A stretch of 64,000 nt of DNA from Orychophragmus violaceus (lineage: Eukaryota; Streptophyta; Magnoliopsida; Brassicales; Brassicaceae), in NCBI GenBank assembly GCA_030180135.1, contig CM058237.1, forward strand, positions 104,609,904-104,673,903, in the 5' to 3' direction. Each line of letters begins with the position of its first letter. Position 1 is the first letter of the stretch. Shown here in pieces: positions 1 through 9,651 of the stretch. Both the position numbers and the translations under genes were made by a program. The notes beneath the pieces were generated by a model. The model was not told the DNA's origin. It was given only the letters and a program-made list of their open reading frames with translations, and searched no databases.

Positions 1-61
1 TGAGGCCGGCTCCTACGATGCGATCACTGGTACGTTACTGGAACCCTGACCTTTCTTCAAT

Positions 62-731
62 TATAAATGCATTGCATACATATTGGGGGAAAAAGCGGGA
101 TGCGCTTATACATTTGGGAAATGTGTAGGGACCGTTTTGATAGGCGGTGTAGAGACATTGACTCTGGGGCTACGCATAGTTTTGTGAGTCCAGGGATGAT
201 TTGAAAAGGCTTGTTCCAAAGTGAACAAGTGGCCGGCCAAGGCATTGTGAATGCCGCAAGTGGGCAAGTAATGCCTATGCTAGGGTTAGTCCAAGATGTG
301 CCCGTTTCCATTGGAGGCGTGAGCATGCCGGCTGATCTAGTGGTGGTCCAACTCAAACATCACGAAGTGATCTTGGGTATGGACTGGCTCGGCCAAAACC
401 GAGCCACCATTGAATGTCACCGGGGAAGGGTGAAATTCGAGAAGCCTGAGGGCAAGGTAGTATTCCAAGGAATACGGCCAACCTCGGGAAGTTTGGTCGT
501 CTCTGCTATCCAAGCGGAGAAGATGTTGGCTAAGGGATGTGAAGCATACTTTGCCACCATTACGACCAAGGAAGTAGGGCCAGAGGCTAGGGTTGGGGAG
601 ATCCCAGTGGTTAAGAACTTTGAGGACGTTTTCAGACCATTAGAAGGCTTACCGCCTGACCGGTCCGATCCGATCCGTTCATCATAGAACTTGAACCCAG
701 AACTAAACCCTTATCCAAGGCGCCATACAGA
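62..731 (+). pseudogene. gypsy1 copy A protease region, broken
   Basis: Aspartic protease segment of the gypsy1 polyprotein, readable by comparison with copy B (7142-7445 plus 15117 onward). Three lesions are visible. About 10 bases are missing next to the catalytic DSGATHSF motif (near 162-166), which removes the motif and shifts the frame. A GGA-to-TGA stop lies at about 202-204. A 5-bp duplication (GATCC) near 663-673 shifts the frame again just before the reverse transcriptase. The stretch 211-687 stays open and contains the C-terminal protease motif GMDWLGQN. Lesion positions are read by eye against copy B. Confidence 0.8.
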
Positions 732-3560
732 ATGGCCCCAGCCGAGATGGATGAGTTGAAGAAGCAACTGGAGGAGTTGCTGGATAAGGGCTTTATTAGG
801 CCGAGCAGTTCTCCTTGGGGAGCGCCTGTCTTATTCGTCAAGAAGAAGGACGGGAGCCTCCGCTTGTGCATAGACTACCGAGGCATCAACCGGGTGACTG
901 TTAAGAACAAGTACCCATTGCCTCGTATACATGAGTTGTTAGACCAACTCAAGGGTTCGACCGTGTTTTCTAAGATCGACCTCGCTTCGGGATACCATCA
1001 AATCCCGATAGCACCAGATGACGTGAGGAAGACTGCGTTCAGGACTCGGTATGGTCACTACGAGTTTGTAGTCATGCCGTTTGGTCTAACTAATGCACCG
1101 GCCGCGTTCATGAAGATGATGAACGGTGTCTTTCGGGAATGGTTAGATAAGTTTGTTATCATATTCATTGATGACATTCTCGTTTACTCCAAGAACCCTC
1201 AAGAGCATCAGGAACATCTTAGAATCGTGTTGGAGAAGTTGCGGGAACAGAAGCTCTACGCCAAACTAAGTAAATGTAGTTTTTGGCAAGAGCGGATTGG
1301 CTTCCTAGGACACATAGTGTCGGCGGAAGGAGTGTTGGTTGATCCGGAAAAGATCCGGGCAATTGAAGAGTGGCCAAGACCGAGAAACGCGACGAAAGTC
1401 CGAAGTTTCCTTGGTCTTGCCGGATACTATAGGCGTTTTGTCCAAGGGTTTGCAAGTATGGCCAAGGCCATGACGAAGCTAACCGGGAAAAACGTGAAGT
1501 TTGAGTGGACTGAGGCCGCAGAGAAGAGTTTTACGGAACTCAAGCAGATGTTGATTAAGGCACCAGTCCTGACCCAGCCCCAAGATGATGTGCCTTACGT
1601 GGTATACACGGATGCGTCAATCAATGGGTTGGGATGTGTGTTGATGCAAGAAGGGAAGGTGATTGCATATGCTTCAAGGCAATTAAGGAAACATGAGGGA
1701 AACTATCCCACTCATGATCTTGAGATGGCTGCAGTAGTCTTTGCACTTAAGATCTGGAGATCTTATCTCTACGGAGCAAAAGTGCAACTATTTACGGACC
1801 AAAAGAGCCTAAAGTATGTGTTCACTCAACCTGAGCTCAACCTTCGTCAAAGGAGATGGATGGAACTAGTGGCTGATTATGATCTGGACATTACTTACCA
1901 TCCAGGAAGGGCCAACCTCGTGGCCGACGCCTTAAGTAGGAAAAGGACCAAGGTGGCTATTGGACGGGATGCGGAGACCTTGGTCGGAATGGTCCGTTCC
2001 TTGCGTCTCAATGCATTGGCCGTAGGAGAGGAGACAGTTGGCTTAGGGGCAGAAGACCAAGCAGACATTCTGACTAAGGTCCGGCTTTCTCAGAAGGATG
2101 ATGAGGAGTTGGTGAAGGCCGCTGAGAACAACCATACGGAATACCAAATCTCCAACAACGGGACGATTGTGGTGAATGGCCGAGTCTGTGTGCCAAACAT
2201 ATGGGAACTGAAGGAAGTCATCTTACGAGAGGCTCATCAGTCTAAGTTCTCAATTCATCCCGGCCAAACCAAGATGTACCATGACCTCATACGGTACTAT
2301 CATTGGGTCAGGATGAAGCGTGATGTAGCTGACTGGGTGGCCAAGTGCCCAACCTGTCAGCTTATCAAGGCTGAACGCCAAGTCCCGAGTGGTTTGTTAC
2401 AAAGTCTTCCCATTCCGGAATGGAAATGGGATAACATAGCAATGGACTTTGTAACGGGTTTACCTACGACCCGGAACCGGCAAGATGCCATCTGGGTTGT
2501 GGTAGATAGGCTCACCAAATCCGCCCACTTCTTGGCCATCAAGAAGACGGACAGAGTGGGGAAGCTGGCTGAGGTATACATTGATGAGATCGTGAGACTT
2601 CATGGGATCCCATCAAGTATAGTTTCAGACAGGGACGACCGGTTTACTTCTTATTTCTGGCAAGCCTTCCAGAATGCCTTGGGAACGAGAGTGAACATGA
2701 GTACGGCTTACCATCCCCAGACGGACGGTCAATCCGAAAGGACCATTCTAGAAGACATGCTAAGGGCGTGTGTTCTTGAATGGGGCAACTCATGGGAGAA
2801 GTTTCTACCCTTGACCGAGTTTGCGTATAACAATAGTTATCACACAAGCACTGGAATGTCGCCTTATGAGGCTTTGTATGGGCGGCCTTGTCGAACTCCA
2901 CTATGCTGGACTGAGGTTGGAGAGTCAAGTATAGTTGGACCGGACATAATAGAGGAAACAACGGAACGAATCCGATTCCTCAAGGCCAAGATGAAAGAGG
3001 CTCAAGACCGTCAAAAGAGCTATGCAGACAAGAGAAGGAAGGACATTGAGTTCGAAGTAGGCAACCAAGTATACTTGAAGATTTTCACTTTCAAGGGCCG
3101 GGCCAGGGTTTGCAAGCGTGGCAAGCTTGATCCTAGATATTTGGGACCATTTCGAATAATTGAACGGGTTGGGGCGGTCGCCTATAAGTTGGATTTGCCA
3201 AGTGAGATGGACGCATTCCACAATGTATTCCATGTCTCACAGTTGCGAAAATGCTTAGGGGATCAAGACATAGTTGAGCCTGAGATTCCAAGGGAACTTA
3301 GGCCAAACTTGACCATCGAAATCCGGCCACTCCGAATCCTAGATAGGATGGAAAAAGAAACCCGAAAGAAAGTGGTGCAAATGGTCAAAGTAGAATGGAT
3401 CCACAATGGGATCAAGGAGATTACTTTGGAAACCGAGAATAGGATGAAGGACGACTATCCAGAGTGGTACAAAAACCTTGACGCGGATTCGGGGACGAAT
3501 CCATTTCAAGGGGGGGGGGGGGGGGGGGGGGGGGCTTGTAGTATCCCCCAACCGGCCTAA
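732..3560 (+). CDS. gypsy1 copy A pol: reverse transcriptase, RNase H, integrase, chromodomain-like end (open, but cut off from gag-pro)
   Basis: The 942-residue open frame covers most of a gypsy polyprotein. Reverse transcriptase motifs are KKDGSLRLCIDYRGIN, SKIDLASGYHQI and the catalytic FIDDILVY (near base 1164). RNase H follows with YTDASINGLG and the typical end YHPGRANLVADALSR. Integrase has the HHCC finger (HPGQTKMYH ... CPTCQL) and the D,D35E core (MDFVTGLP, VSDRDDRF, DGQSERT). The C terminus (VKVEWIHNGIKEITLETE, then YPEWY) resembles a degenerate group-II chromodomain, as in Tekay/Del-type chromoviruses. The ATG is simply the first one after an upstream frameshift, so this is not a true start. 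The last residues are read through the poly-G tract and the LTR edge. Compared with copy B it lacks 6 bases in integrase (near 2747), in frame. Confidence 0.85.
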   Translation: MAPAEMDELKKQLEELLDKGFIRPSSSPWGAPVLFVKKKDGSLRLCIDYRGINRVTVKNKYPLPRIHELLDQLKGSTVFSKIDLASGYHQIPIAPDDVRKTAFRTRYGHYEFVVMPFGLTNAPAAFMKMMNGVFREWLDKFVIIFIDDILVYSKNPQEHQEHLRIVLEKLREQKLYAKLSKCSFWQERIGFLGHIVSAEGVLVDPEKIRAIEEWPRPRNATKVRSFLGLAGYYRRFVQGFASMAKAMTKLTGKNVKFEWTEAAEKSFTELKQMLIKAPVLTQPQDDVPYVVYTDASINGLGCVLMQEGKVIAYASRQLRKHEGNYPTHDLEMAAVVFALKIWRSYLYGAKVQLFTDQKSLKYVFTQPELNLRQRRWMELVADYDLDITYHPGRANLVADALSRKRTKVAIGRDAETLVGMVRSLRLNALAVGEETVGLGAEDQADILTKVRLSQKDDEELVKAAENNHTEYQISNNGTIVVNGRVCVPNIWELKEVILREAHQSKFSIHPGQTKMYHDLIRYYHWVRMKRDVADWVAKCPTCQLIKAERQVPSGLLQSLPIPEWKWDNIAMDFVTGLPTTRNRQDAIWVVVDRLTKSAHFLAIKKTDRVGKLAEVYIDEIVRLHGIPSSIVSDRDDRFTSYFWQAFQNALGTRVNMSTAYHPQTDGQSERTILEDMLRACVLEWGNSWEKFLPLTEFAYNNSYHTSTGMSPYEALYGRPCRTPLCWTEVGESSIVGPDIIEETTERIRFLKAKMKEAQDRQKSYADKRRKDIEFEVGNQVYLKIFTFKGRARVCKRGKLDPRYLGPFRIIERVGAVAYKLDLPSEMDAFHNVFHVSQLRKCLGDQDIVEPEIPRELRPNLTIEIRPLRILDRMEKETRKKVVQMVKVEWIHNGIKEITLETENRMKDDYPEWYKNLDADSGTNPFQGGGGGGGGACSIPQPA
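3510..3534 (+). repeat. poly-G run (25 G) in the gypsy1 polypurine tract
   Basis: Twenty-five consecutive G sit between the end of pol and the LTR start. Copy B has only 11 G at the same place (18255-18265). The tract is the expected polypurine primer for plus-strand synthesis; its length may be biological expansion or a sequencing or assembly artefact. Confidence 0.85.
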
Positions 3561-3808
3561 GGAAGATGGGAGCGGCCATGGGACCAGAAACATGAACGGG
3601 AAGTCCGGAGAGACAAACCAAAGTGTCTCATAGGCGTTTCAAGGCTGAGATTCAGCTAGAAGGAGCTCAGTCAAGTGTAGGAGTGAAGAAGTCAGCTCAG
3701 CTGAGCTGAACAGTCCAGCTGGTCAGCTAGGTCAGCTGGCAACCAGCTCAACTCAGCTGGCAACCAGCTCAACTCAGCTGGCCCAAGTGTTAAGCTCACG
3801 GGTCAGCT

Positions 3809-3833
3809 GGTCAGCTAGTGACACTAGCTGACC
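3809..3833 (+). promoter_or_regulatory. perfect 12-bp inverted repeat in the gypsy1 promoter region
   Basis: GGTCAGCTAGTG, one spacer base, then its exact reverse complement. It lies about 100 bp upstream of the TATA box within a stretch of repeated AGCTGA/CAGCTG words, followed at 3861-3897 by a second dyad (ACAAGTTGT ... ACAACTTGT). Both are also present in the other LTR copy (18517-18605). A role as a factor-binding site is inferred. Confidence 0.5.
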
Positions 3834-3930
3834 AGGCGGTTACCAGCGAATGGTCACCATGACAAGTTGTGACCTTTCGGCCAACAACTTGTGACCATTC
3901 ACCCAAGGGAAGTTGGCGCCAATGGAAGCC

Positions 3931-3938
3931 TATAAAAA
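3931..3938 (+). promoter_or_regulatory. TATA box of the gypsy1 LTR
   Basis: TATAAAAA in the context GAAGCC-TATAAAAAGG, 394 bp into the LTR. The second LTR has TATAAATAG at the equivalent place (18642). This is the likely start region for the element's transcript (the U3/R boundary would be about 30 bp downstream). Confidence 0.65.
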
Positions 3939-5480
3939 GGCCCTTCCTAGGCCATTTTTGCGCACGCCCACAAGGGAAAGAAACACCAGAAATTCTCCAA
4001 AGGCCCAAGGCCATAAATCGAGAGTTTTAGAAAGAGAGAGAGGCCGGAATCTCCAAGAGAAGGCCGGCGGTTTTAAGAAGAGATTCAGTGGTGGTTAAGG
4101 CGCAAGGAAGGGAGTGAAAGATGGCTGGAGAGGCATCAACTACCCATGGTAAGACCACGACCACATCTAAGGTTAGAGACCGGTTCATGTTCTCTCGACC
4201 TTGGCCAAAACCCTAGCGGTCACGGCCGGTTGTCTATGACCGGGAAACTCTCTTCTTCTCTTGTTCTAAATAGGCGCTAATTACTTGTTACACGACCGGC
4301 CATAAGGCCTTGGTCGTGGACGGTTGACTGGTTGGTTAGTCACAATCCAAGTACTAGAATGTCCCAAGAGATCAGTACGGTTTCGAACGGTTTAACGGCT
4401 CGTCAAGAAGACGGTAAGACGAGAACCGAGAAGCCCAAAGTACGGTCGGCCTAGGCATGAAAATAGACCAAGAGAAATGGACGTTGGATCGCGAGACTTA
4501 ACCGCTCGTCAACTCGCCGGTACATGATGCGTATGATCGCGGATGCTCTGCGGACTGTCGCAAGCGATCGCTGGCCGCGGTCACACGTACGGACCGAAGG
4601 AACGATCGTAACCGTCCGCGGTAATGATCGCGTCCGTTCGTACGATAAGTCGCGTCCGTTCGCGGATACACGACCCGACCGTAGACCGACAGTGTGATGT
4701 TCGCGGATCGATCCTCGTTGACGTAGCGCATAGCCGCATGATCATTCGTCAAGCCGGAGAGTACGCTCGTACTGATCAGTCCACGCGACCGTAAGGTTAA
4801 GCGTGCGATAGATCGGTACGTCCGACCCGGTACGCGATATGACCCTGAGACTATCCGTGCGCTGACATACGGACGACCGTGATCAAAACGCGACGGTCGT
4901 AAGTCCACGCATCTGACCATGGACCGTATGACGGGAATACACGGTCACACGCTCACGTCCGTGAGCCGAGTTGTGCTTGTGGCTCCTTAAGTGTGTAACA
5001 GGAGATAGCGACTTATGATTGGACACTTAGAACGGTTTTAGGATTGTTTGTATAATATAAGTTCATGGGATCATATAGAAATGTGAATTGCTAGGTTGCA
5101 TAAAATTGATATAAATGAATATAAAAATCTCATGAACATGTTTTGGGTTTCAGGTGATCATGATGATGATCAGACTTAGGCGCGGACAAGACTTGGGGCG
5201 AGTGGTGATTAGTTTGGTAGACATTGTTTAGGACCGAATACTTTAGAATAATGCAAACGAATTACATATGTATTTGGTACCTTTGCTTATTTAATAAAAT
5301 GTCTATTTTGCCTTATATGAAATGCCTTAGTCTAATATGAAACGAAATGAATGAATAAATGAGATAGAATTGTTTAAGTATGAAAATAATGGGCTTGAGG
5401 TTCACAAACGAACCTCAAGTTGAAATGGTTAAGTAGTGGCAATCCTTACCGGCCCTATGGCCGGGATAGGCCTTGTCAAG

Positions 5481-5496
5481 TTGGTATCAGAGCGGA
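5481..5496 (+). other. primer binding site, initiator tRNA-Met (gypsy1 copy B)
   Basis: TTGGTATCAGAGCGGA lies two to three bases after the LTR end. TGGTATCAGAGC is the standard complement of the 3' end of plant initiator methionine tRNA, the usual primer of chromoviral and many copia elements. Confidence 0.88.
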
Positions 5497-5609
5497 GTTA
5501 TTTCCTAGGCTTGGGTTAAGGGCTACACCACTCGTCCGGGGTTAGATTGTCCGCATAGAAATGTTAGACTTTTTAGAACTTGAAGATTGATTGAATATAT
5601 GGATTTGTC

Positions 5610-6942
5610 TTGTTGAATCTTCAGGTTGGAAAAAGCAAGTCCAAGAGGATAAAAGACAAGGACAAGGAAGCGTCTGCGAACGGCCACGGCCCGAGAGTCC
5701 AGACCACCTTTGTCCAACCAGGGTTAACCGGTCCTGAGGTTAACCCAACGACCACTGGCCCCATTGCTTCACAGATTCCCCACGGGACTAGGGTTGACGA
5801 ACCGAACGGCCAAGCCGGGAACGACGAGCAGTTGGGTGAGTCGTCGTCTCATGCGGCTCGAGATGATACCGGCCATGAGATGGATGACGCCATAGGTGGT
5901 GGTGGCGGTTAGCCTTTGACAGCAGTCCCAAACATCGGTCAGATGTGGACTATGTTAAAGGAAGTGATGGGCCAGCTCACGGTACTGAACCAATAACCTT
6001 TTTGGTCAGAAATCGGCTGAGGGTGAGCCGCGGATCACAGTCCCAGTGACTACGGATCCGAGTGATGAGGATGAGGACGTAGTAGTGGTAGAGTCACAGG
6101 CCCCTAAAAAGGTCCGAAAGGTGGACTACCTCAACGTCCTTGGTCACATCACCAAGTTGGTCATGAAGCACTTCAAGGGAAGTGCTGACCCACTTGAGGC
6201 TGACGAATGGAAGTCACGGCTTGTCCGGAACTTCCGTTCTACCCGTTGCCCTGAAGATTACCGCAAGGACATAGCGATCCACTTCCTGTAAGGGGACGCT
6301 CACAACTGGTGGCTGTCTGTGGACAGGCGCACCAAGGGCCTCATCAACTCCTTTGCGGAGTTTGAGGTAGAGTTCAACCGGAAGTACTTCCCGGTAGAGG
6401 CCTGGGATCGTATGGAAGTTCGATACTTGAGCTTGGTCCAGGGCCGCAAGTCGGTCCGAGAGTATGAGGCCTAGTTTGACCGTCTCAGACGTTACGTGGG
6501 ACGGGATGTTGAGGACGAGCCGGCTCAGGTGCGTCGCTTCCTTCGCGGCCTGCGGGTGGAGTTACGTACCCATTGCTCGGTTTGTACCTACAACAGTGTT
6601 TCCGAGCTAGTCGAGAGGGCAGCTACGGTTGAAGCCAATTTGGCTGAGGAGAACCACGTTGGCTCAAAAGACAAAGTGTCCAGCCAACCCGGGAAGGACC
6701 TAAAGAGGAAGAGAGATCAGACAGCTGATGCTCCCTCCTCTGACCGCGCCAGATGTGCCACATGCGGCAAACGACACTTAGGGAAGTGTTGGAAAGCCAA
6801 TGTTGCATGCGCGAAGTATGGCGGCAAAGACCACAAGTCAACAAGCTGTCCACAGAACAAGGGGCGTGAAGAGGTGACCGAGAGATCAGTGACGTGCTAC
6901 CACTATGGCCAAGCTGGACACTACATCCGTGAGTGTCCTTAG
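5610..6942 (+). pseudogene. gypsy1 copy B gag, decayed
   Basis: Capsid/nucleocapsid gene of the gypsy1 element. The N-terminal piece (5610-5912) is charged and low-complexity. After a frame change the capsid part (from 6046) contains the retrotransposon gag core: EADEWKSRLVRNF, then the GDAHNWW block and FNRKYFP. In-frame stops interrupt it at 6289-6291 (just before GDAHNWW) and 6472-6474. The C-terminal piece (6496-6942) has two zinc-knuckle-like units: CATCGKRHLGKC, and a final CCHC box in which the second cysteine is tyrosine (CYHYGQAGH). A stop follows at 6940. The lesions rule out a functional capsid protein. Confidence 0.82.
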
Positions 6943-7141
6943 CGCCAAGATGGTAAGCCAAAGGCGCCAGAAGTGAACAGGGGGTCAGGGAGACCGCGCG
7001 GCTACGGCCAAGGGTCAAACTGTGAAACCTCGGGTTTACAAACTGGTGAAGGACTCAGGTGAGGCCGGCTCCTACGATGCGATCACTGGTACGTTACTGG
7101 AACCCTGACCTTTCTTCAATTATAAATGCATTGCATACATA

Positions 7142-7445
7142 TTGGGGGAAAAAGCGGGATGCACTTATACATTTGGAAAATGTGTAGGGACCGTTTTGAT
7201 AGGCGGTGTAGAGACATTGACCTTGTTTGATTCTGGGGCTACACATAGTTTTGTGAGTCCAGGGATGATTGGAAAAGGCTTGTTCCAAAGTGAACAAGTG
7301 GCCGGCCAAGGCATTGTGAATGCCGCAAGTGGGCAAGTAATGCCTATGCTAGGGTTAGTCCGAGATGTGCCCGTTTCCATTGGAGGCGTGAGCATGCCGG
7401 CTGATCTAGTGGTGGTCCAACTCAAACATCACGAAGTGATCTTGG
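7142..7445 (+). pseudogene. gypsy1 copy B protease, interrupted by copia1
   Basis: Retropepsin domain with the active-site motif DSGATHSF (near 7230-7253) intact, then GIVNAASGQVM and DLVVVQLKHHEVIL. The frame is cut at 7445 by the copia1 insertion and resumes with GMDWLGQN after 15121. Apart from the insertion it is better preserved than the equivalent region of copy A. Confidence 0.85.
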
Positions 7446-8080
7446 TGTTGGAATTATGTCCAGTAATCTCTGTACTGTCTCTAGAAAGTAAGAGTATGTC
7501 AATGATCAGACATAAGTCATATAATACTGGGGGTCATGATGGCTTGCTAGAGTCCGCTCATGATCTATAAGTCTTGGACTTATTGCCTTTATTATATGAT
7601 CCCATATGGGTCACACGCCTAAGCTAACAGGAAACAATGAATGAACGGTTCAGCAGAAGTACGGTAAAAGTGCTAGGCATTTACTGTACTCAGAGAGACT
7701 AAAGGGCCTGATTAAATCTAAGGGATTTAATCAGACTGGGAATTGGGCCCAAAGCCCAAAAGGAACTAGGCATAAGTTTTATGATTAAAACTTAACCTAG
7801 CCACCTTTTTCCCTAAGCCTTATGCGCCTCTCTCTCTCTCTCTCTGCGCCTCCCACCTCCTTGGTCTAGCAGCCAATTTCCTGAAGTGTGCGTGTGTGAA
7901 CCTTTGGAGGAGCTGTCTCTTGGCGGTTCTGTTGATCTCTGACTCATACCTCTCCATTCCGCTGCATAATAAGGTATTAGGTGAGATCTTTTATGATTCA
8001 GCAAGAGAACCTAGATCCAAGCATGTTTAGTAGGATCAATCAATGAGAAATTGAATCAGGATATACTAAACAATCCTTCA
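7446..8080 (+). repeat. copia1 5' LTR
   Basis: 635 bp, starting TGTTGGAATTATG and ending CAATCCTTCA. It contains a CT microsatellite (about 7831-7846, two bases shorter than in the 3' LTR). No convincing TATA box was identified; AT-rich TTATTATATGATC near 7587-7600 is a weak candidate. Confidence 0.93.
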
Positions 8081-8081
8081 G

Positions 8082-8097
8082 TGGTATCAGAGCCATT
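8082..8097 (+). other. primer binding site, initiator tRNA-Met (copia1)
   Basis: TGGTATCAGAGCCATT begins one base after the LTR end. Confidence 0.88.
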
Positions 8098-9651
8098 GGT
8101 TCTATTAGGATTTCTTGTTTAGAATCATGTTTAGGTTGTTTAGAAGTGTTTGAATCAATCTATGATAAGAAAACACTTAAGAAACCTAAGAACTAAAACC
8201 CTAAACTAAACCGCATGAACCGATCTCGGATTGGTATGCGTCGGACCGGATCGGCGAAGACGCACGAACCGATCGCTTGAGGATCGTGTTGCGTGGTCGT
8301 TCGCACGATCGCGAGAGATCGACCGCGATCAGCAGATGGACCGCGATCGTGTCCCTCTCTCGGCCCGAGCGTCCCGTCCCGTGCCGTCCCGATCATGATG
8401 CTTGCGATCGCGTGATGCTTGCATCACGTGATGCTTACGGCTGCGGCTGTCCCGATCGATTAGGTCATGGGCGTGATCGATTCACGTGACCAATCATTCG
8501 GTTTGGTTAACGGTTCGGTTAAGATAATTAAAATCTTAATTCGTCACGGTTTAATAATTACAGATTTAATAAAATTTATTAGATCTGGTTAAACCGTGAT
8601 AAGAAATCCAAAGTCGTAAAATTGGATTTAGTGCCTAAACCAGTGGTTTTCTAATTTGATTTGGTTGGACCAAATAAATTGAGAAAATCCGGTTTAGTAA
8701 ATAACCGGTTGACAATTGTGGTCATCGTAGTAATTAATTTTGGTTAGACCAATTTTAATGAACCAGACCGGTTATGTCATTTAATTGGACAATTGGGTTA
8801 TGTCTTGGACATAGACCAATTCTTGGGCCATGGGCCAAGAAGTTAAAACAATTGGGCCAATTGTTTGAGTCTTTTCTTCAGATTATTTTAAAATTCATTT
8901 AATAATTAAAATTTGATTTTAAAATTAATCGGTTTCCAAAATTTCAAATTAGAAAGTTTCTTAGAATAGAATTTTCTAGATTTGCATGTTTTGGATATTC
9001 AGGAAATTTCTATAGTTAGAAAGTTTCCAATTTTAGGAAGTTTCCAATTTTAGAAAGTTTCCAAAAACAGTAGGTTTCCAAAAATGGAAAGTTTCCAAAA
9101 TAGTAATCTTCTATTTTGGGAATGAAATTTTAAGAAAAAAAAAAAACCTACAAACCTCAAATAATATCAAGCGTTGGATGTCTTGTCCAGATTATGTCAG
9201 CTGTTGAAGCCCATTCAATCATACACACGGCCTTACAGTGTGAGGGTGTCTATCTTTTGCGTGGGTAAGACAGTTTGTGATTCATCAATGTCATTGGGAG
9301 TCCCAGACATTAGTGATTACATGACTGTATAGTCTGGTTTTCTTGACTAGGCCATCGGGAGTCCCGGGCCTTGAGACATCAGAGTGGATTGGGCCTCGGG
9401 CCCAAATTCACAACCAAGAGTTATATCACGGATATAATTAGCCGAGATAGGGCTTACCGATATAAGCTAAGGTTGGGTGACGGCCAGTGGCCCACTTTGA
9501 TCTTAGTTATATGTGGATCTTGGAATCATTATATTCTATTGAGGGTAACTGATGTTATTGAATATAATGCGAGATTAATCATATTAAATATAATGCGAGA
9601 TTAATCATATTGAACATATTAACTAAAATCCTTTTATCTTATATTTCAGCT
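8098..9651 (+). other. copia1 untranslated leader
   Basis: A 1.55-kb leader without a long frame. Three zones are visible. A CpG/GATCG-rich block lies at about 8205-8490. An AT-rich zone with TTAACCGG-like words follows (8500-8880). A cluster of short GAAAGTTTCC repeats (about six, many followed by AAWTTTT) lies at 8950-9110. Just before the gag ATG is TTATATTTCAG, which resembles a splice acceptor; splicing is only a possibility. Confidence 0.7.

Larger units (their letters stand above)
1..3536 (+). mobile_element. gypsy1 copy A, 3' part of internal region (chromodomain-type Ty3/gypsy), left end outside window
   Basis: This is the internal region of a Ty3/gypsy retrotransposon entered part-way: base 1 corresponds to base 7060 of the second copy downstream, so its 5' LTR and gag lie left of the window. 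It holds the protease end, reverse transcriptase, RNase H, integrase and a chromodomain-like C terminus, in the order typical of gypsy elements. It ends in a purine tract (AAG followed by 25 G) directly against the LTR at 3537. The same LTR is followed at once by a primer site and the gag of copy B, so two internal regions share one LTR. The copy is inactive because the protease region is broken in three places. Confidence 0.9.
3537..5478 (+). repeat. gypsy1 LTR shared by copies A and B
   Basis: About 1.94 kb starting TGTAGTATCCCC and ending CTTGTCA, bounded left by a purine tract and right by an initiator-Met primer site. It therefore serves both as 3' LTR of copy A and 5' LTR of copy B. It matches 18269-20191 with about forty substitutions, one extra 21-bp tandem copy (CAACCAGCTC unit near 3739-3780) and a GA dinucleotide difference. 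Internal layout: an AGCTGA/CAGCTG-rich upstream part with dyad repeats, a TATA box at 3931, a CpG-rich block at about 4380-4940 where most LTR differences fall, and an AT-rich 3' part. Confidence 0.92.

Noticed and set aside
3339..3621. Minus-strand proline-rich frames across the poly-G run
   Set aside because: Poly-C translates as proline; these are shadows of the pol end and LTR start.
4498..4920. 140-residue minus-strand frame in the gypsy1 LTR, also open in the second LTR (19211-19633)
   Set aside because: The two LTRs descend from one sequence, so conservation is not independent. The frame lies in the CpG-rich block, matches no known protein and shows substitutions without codon-position bias by eye.
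5481..5496. Similarity to tRNA genes at TGGTATCAGAGC sites
   Set aside because: Only the 3'-end complement is present at LTR borders; these are primer binding sites, not tRNA genes.
7813..8004. Minus-strand frames over the CT microsatellite of the copia1 LTRs (also 14831-15040)
   Set aside because: Low-complexity reading of a CT repeat in noncoding LTR sequence.
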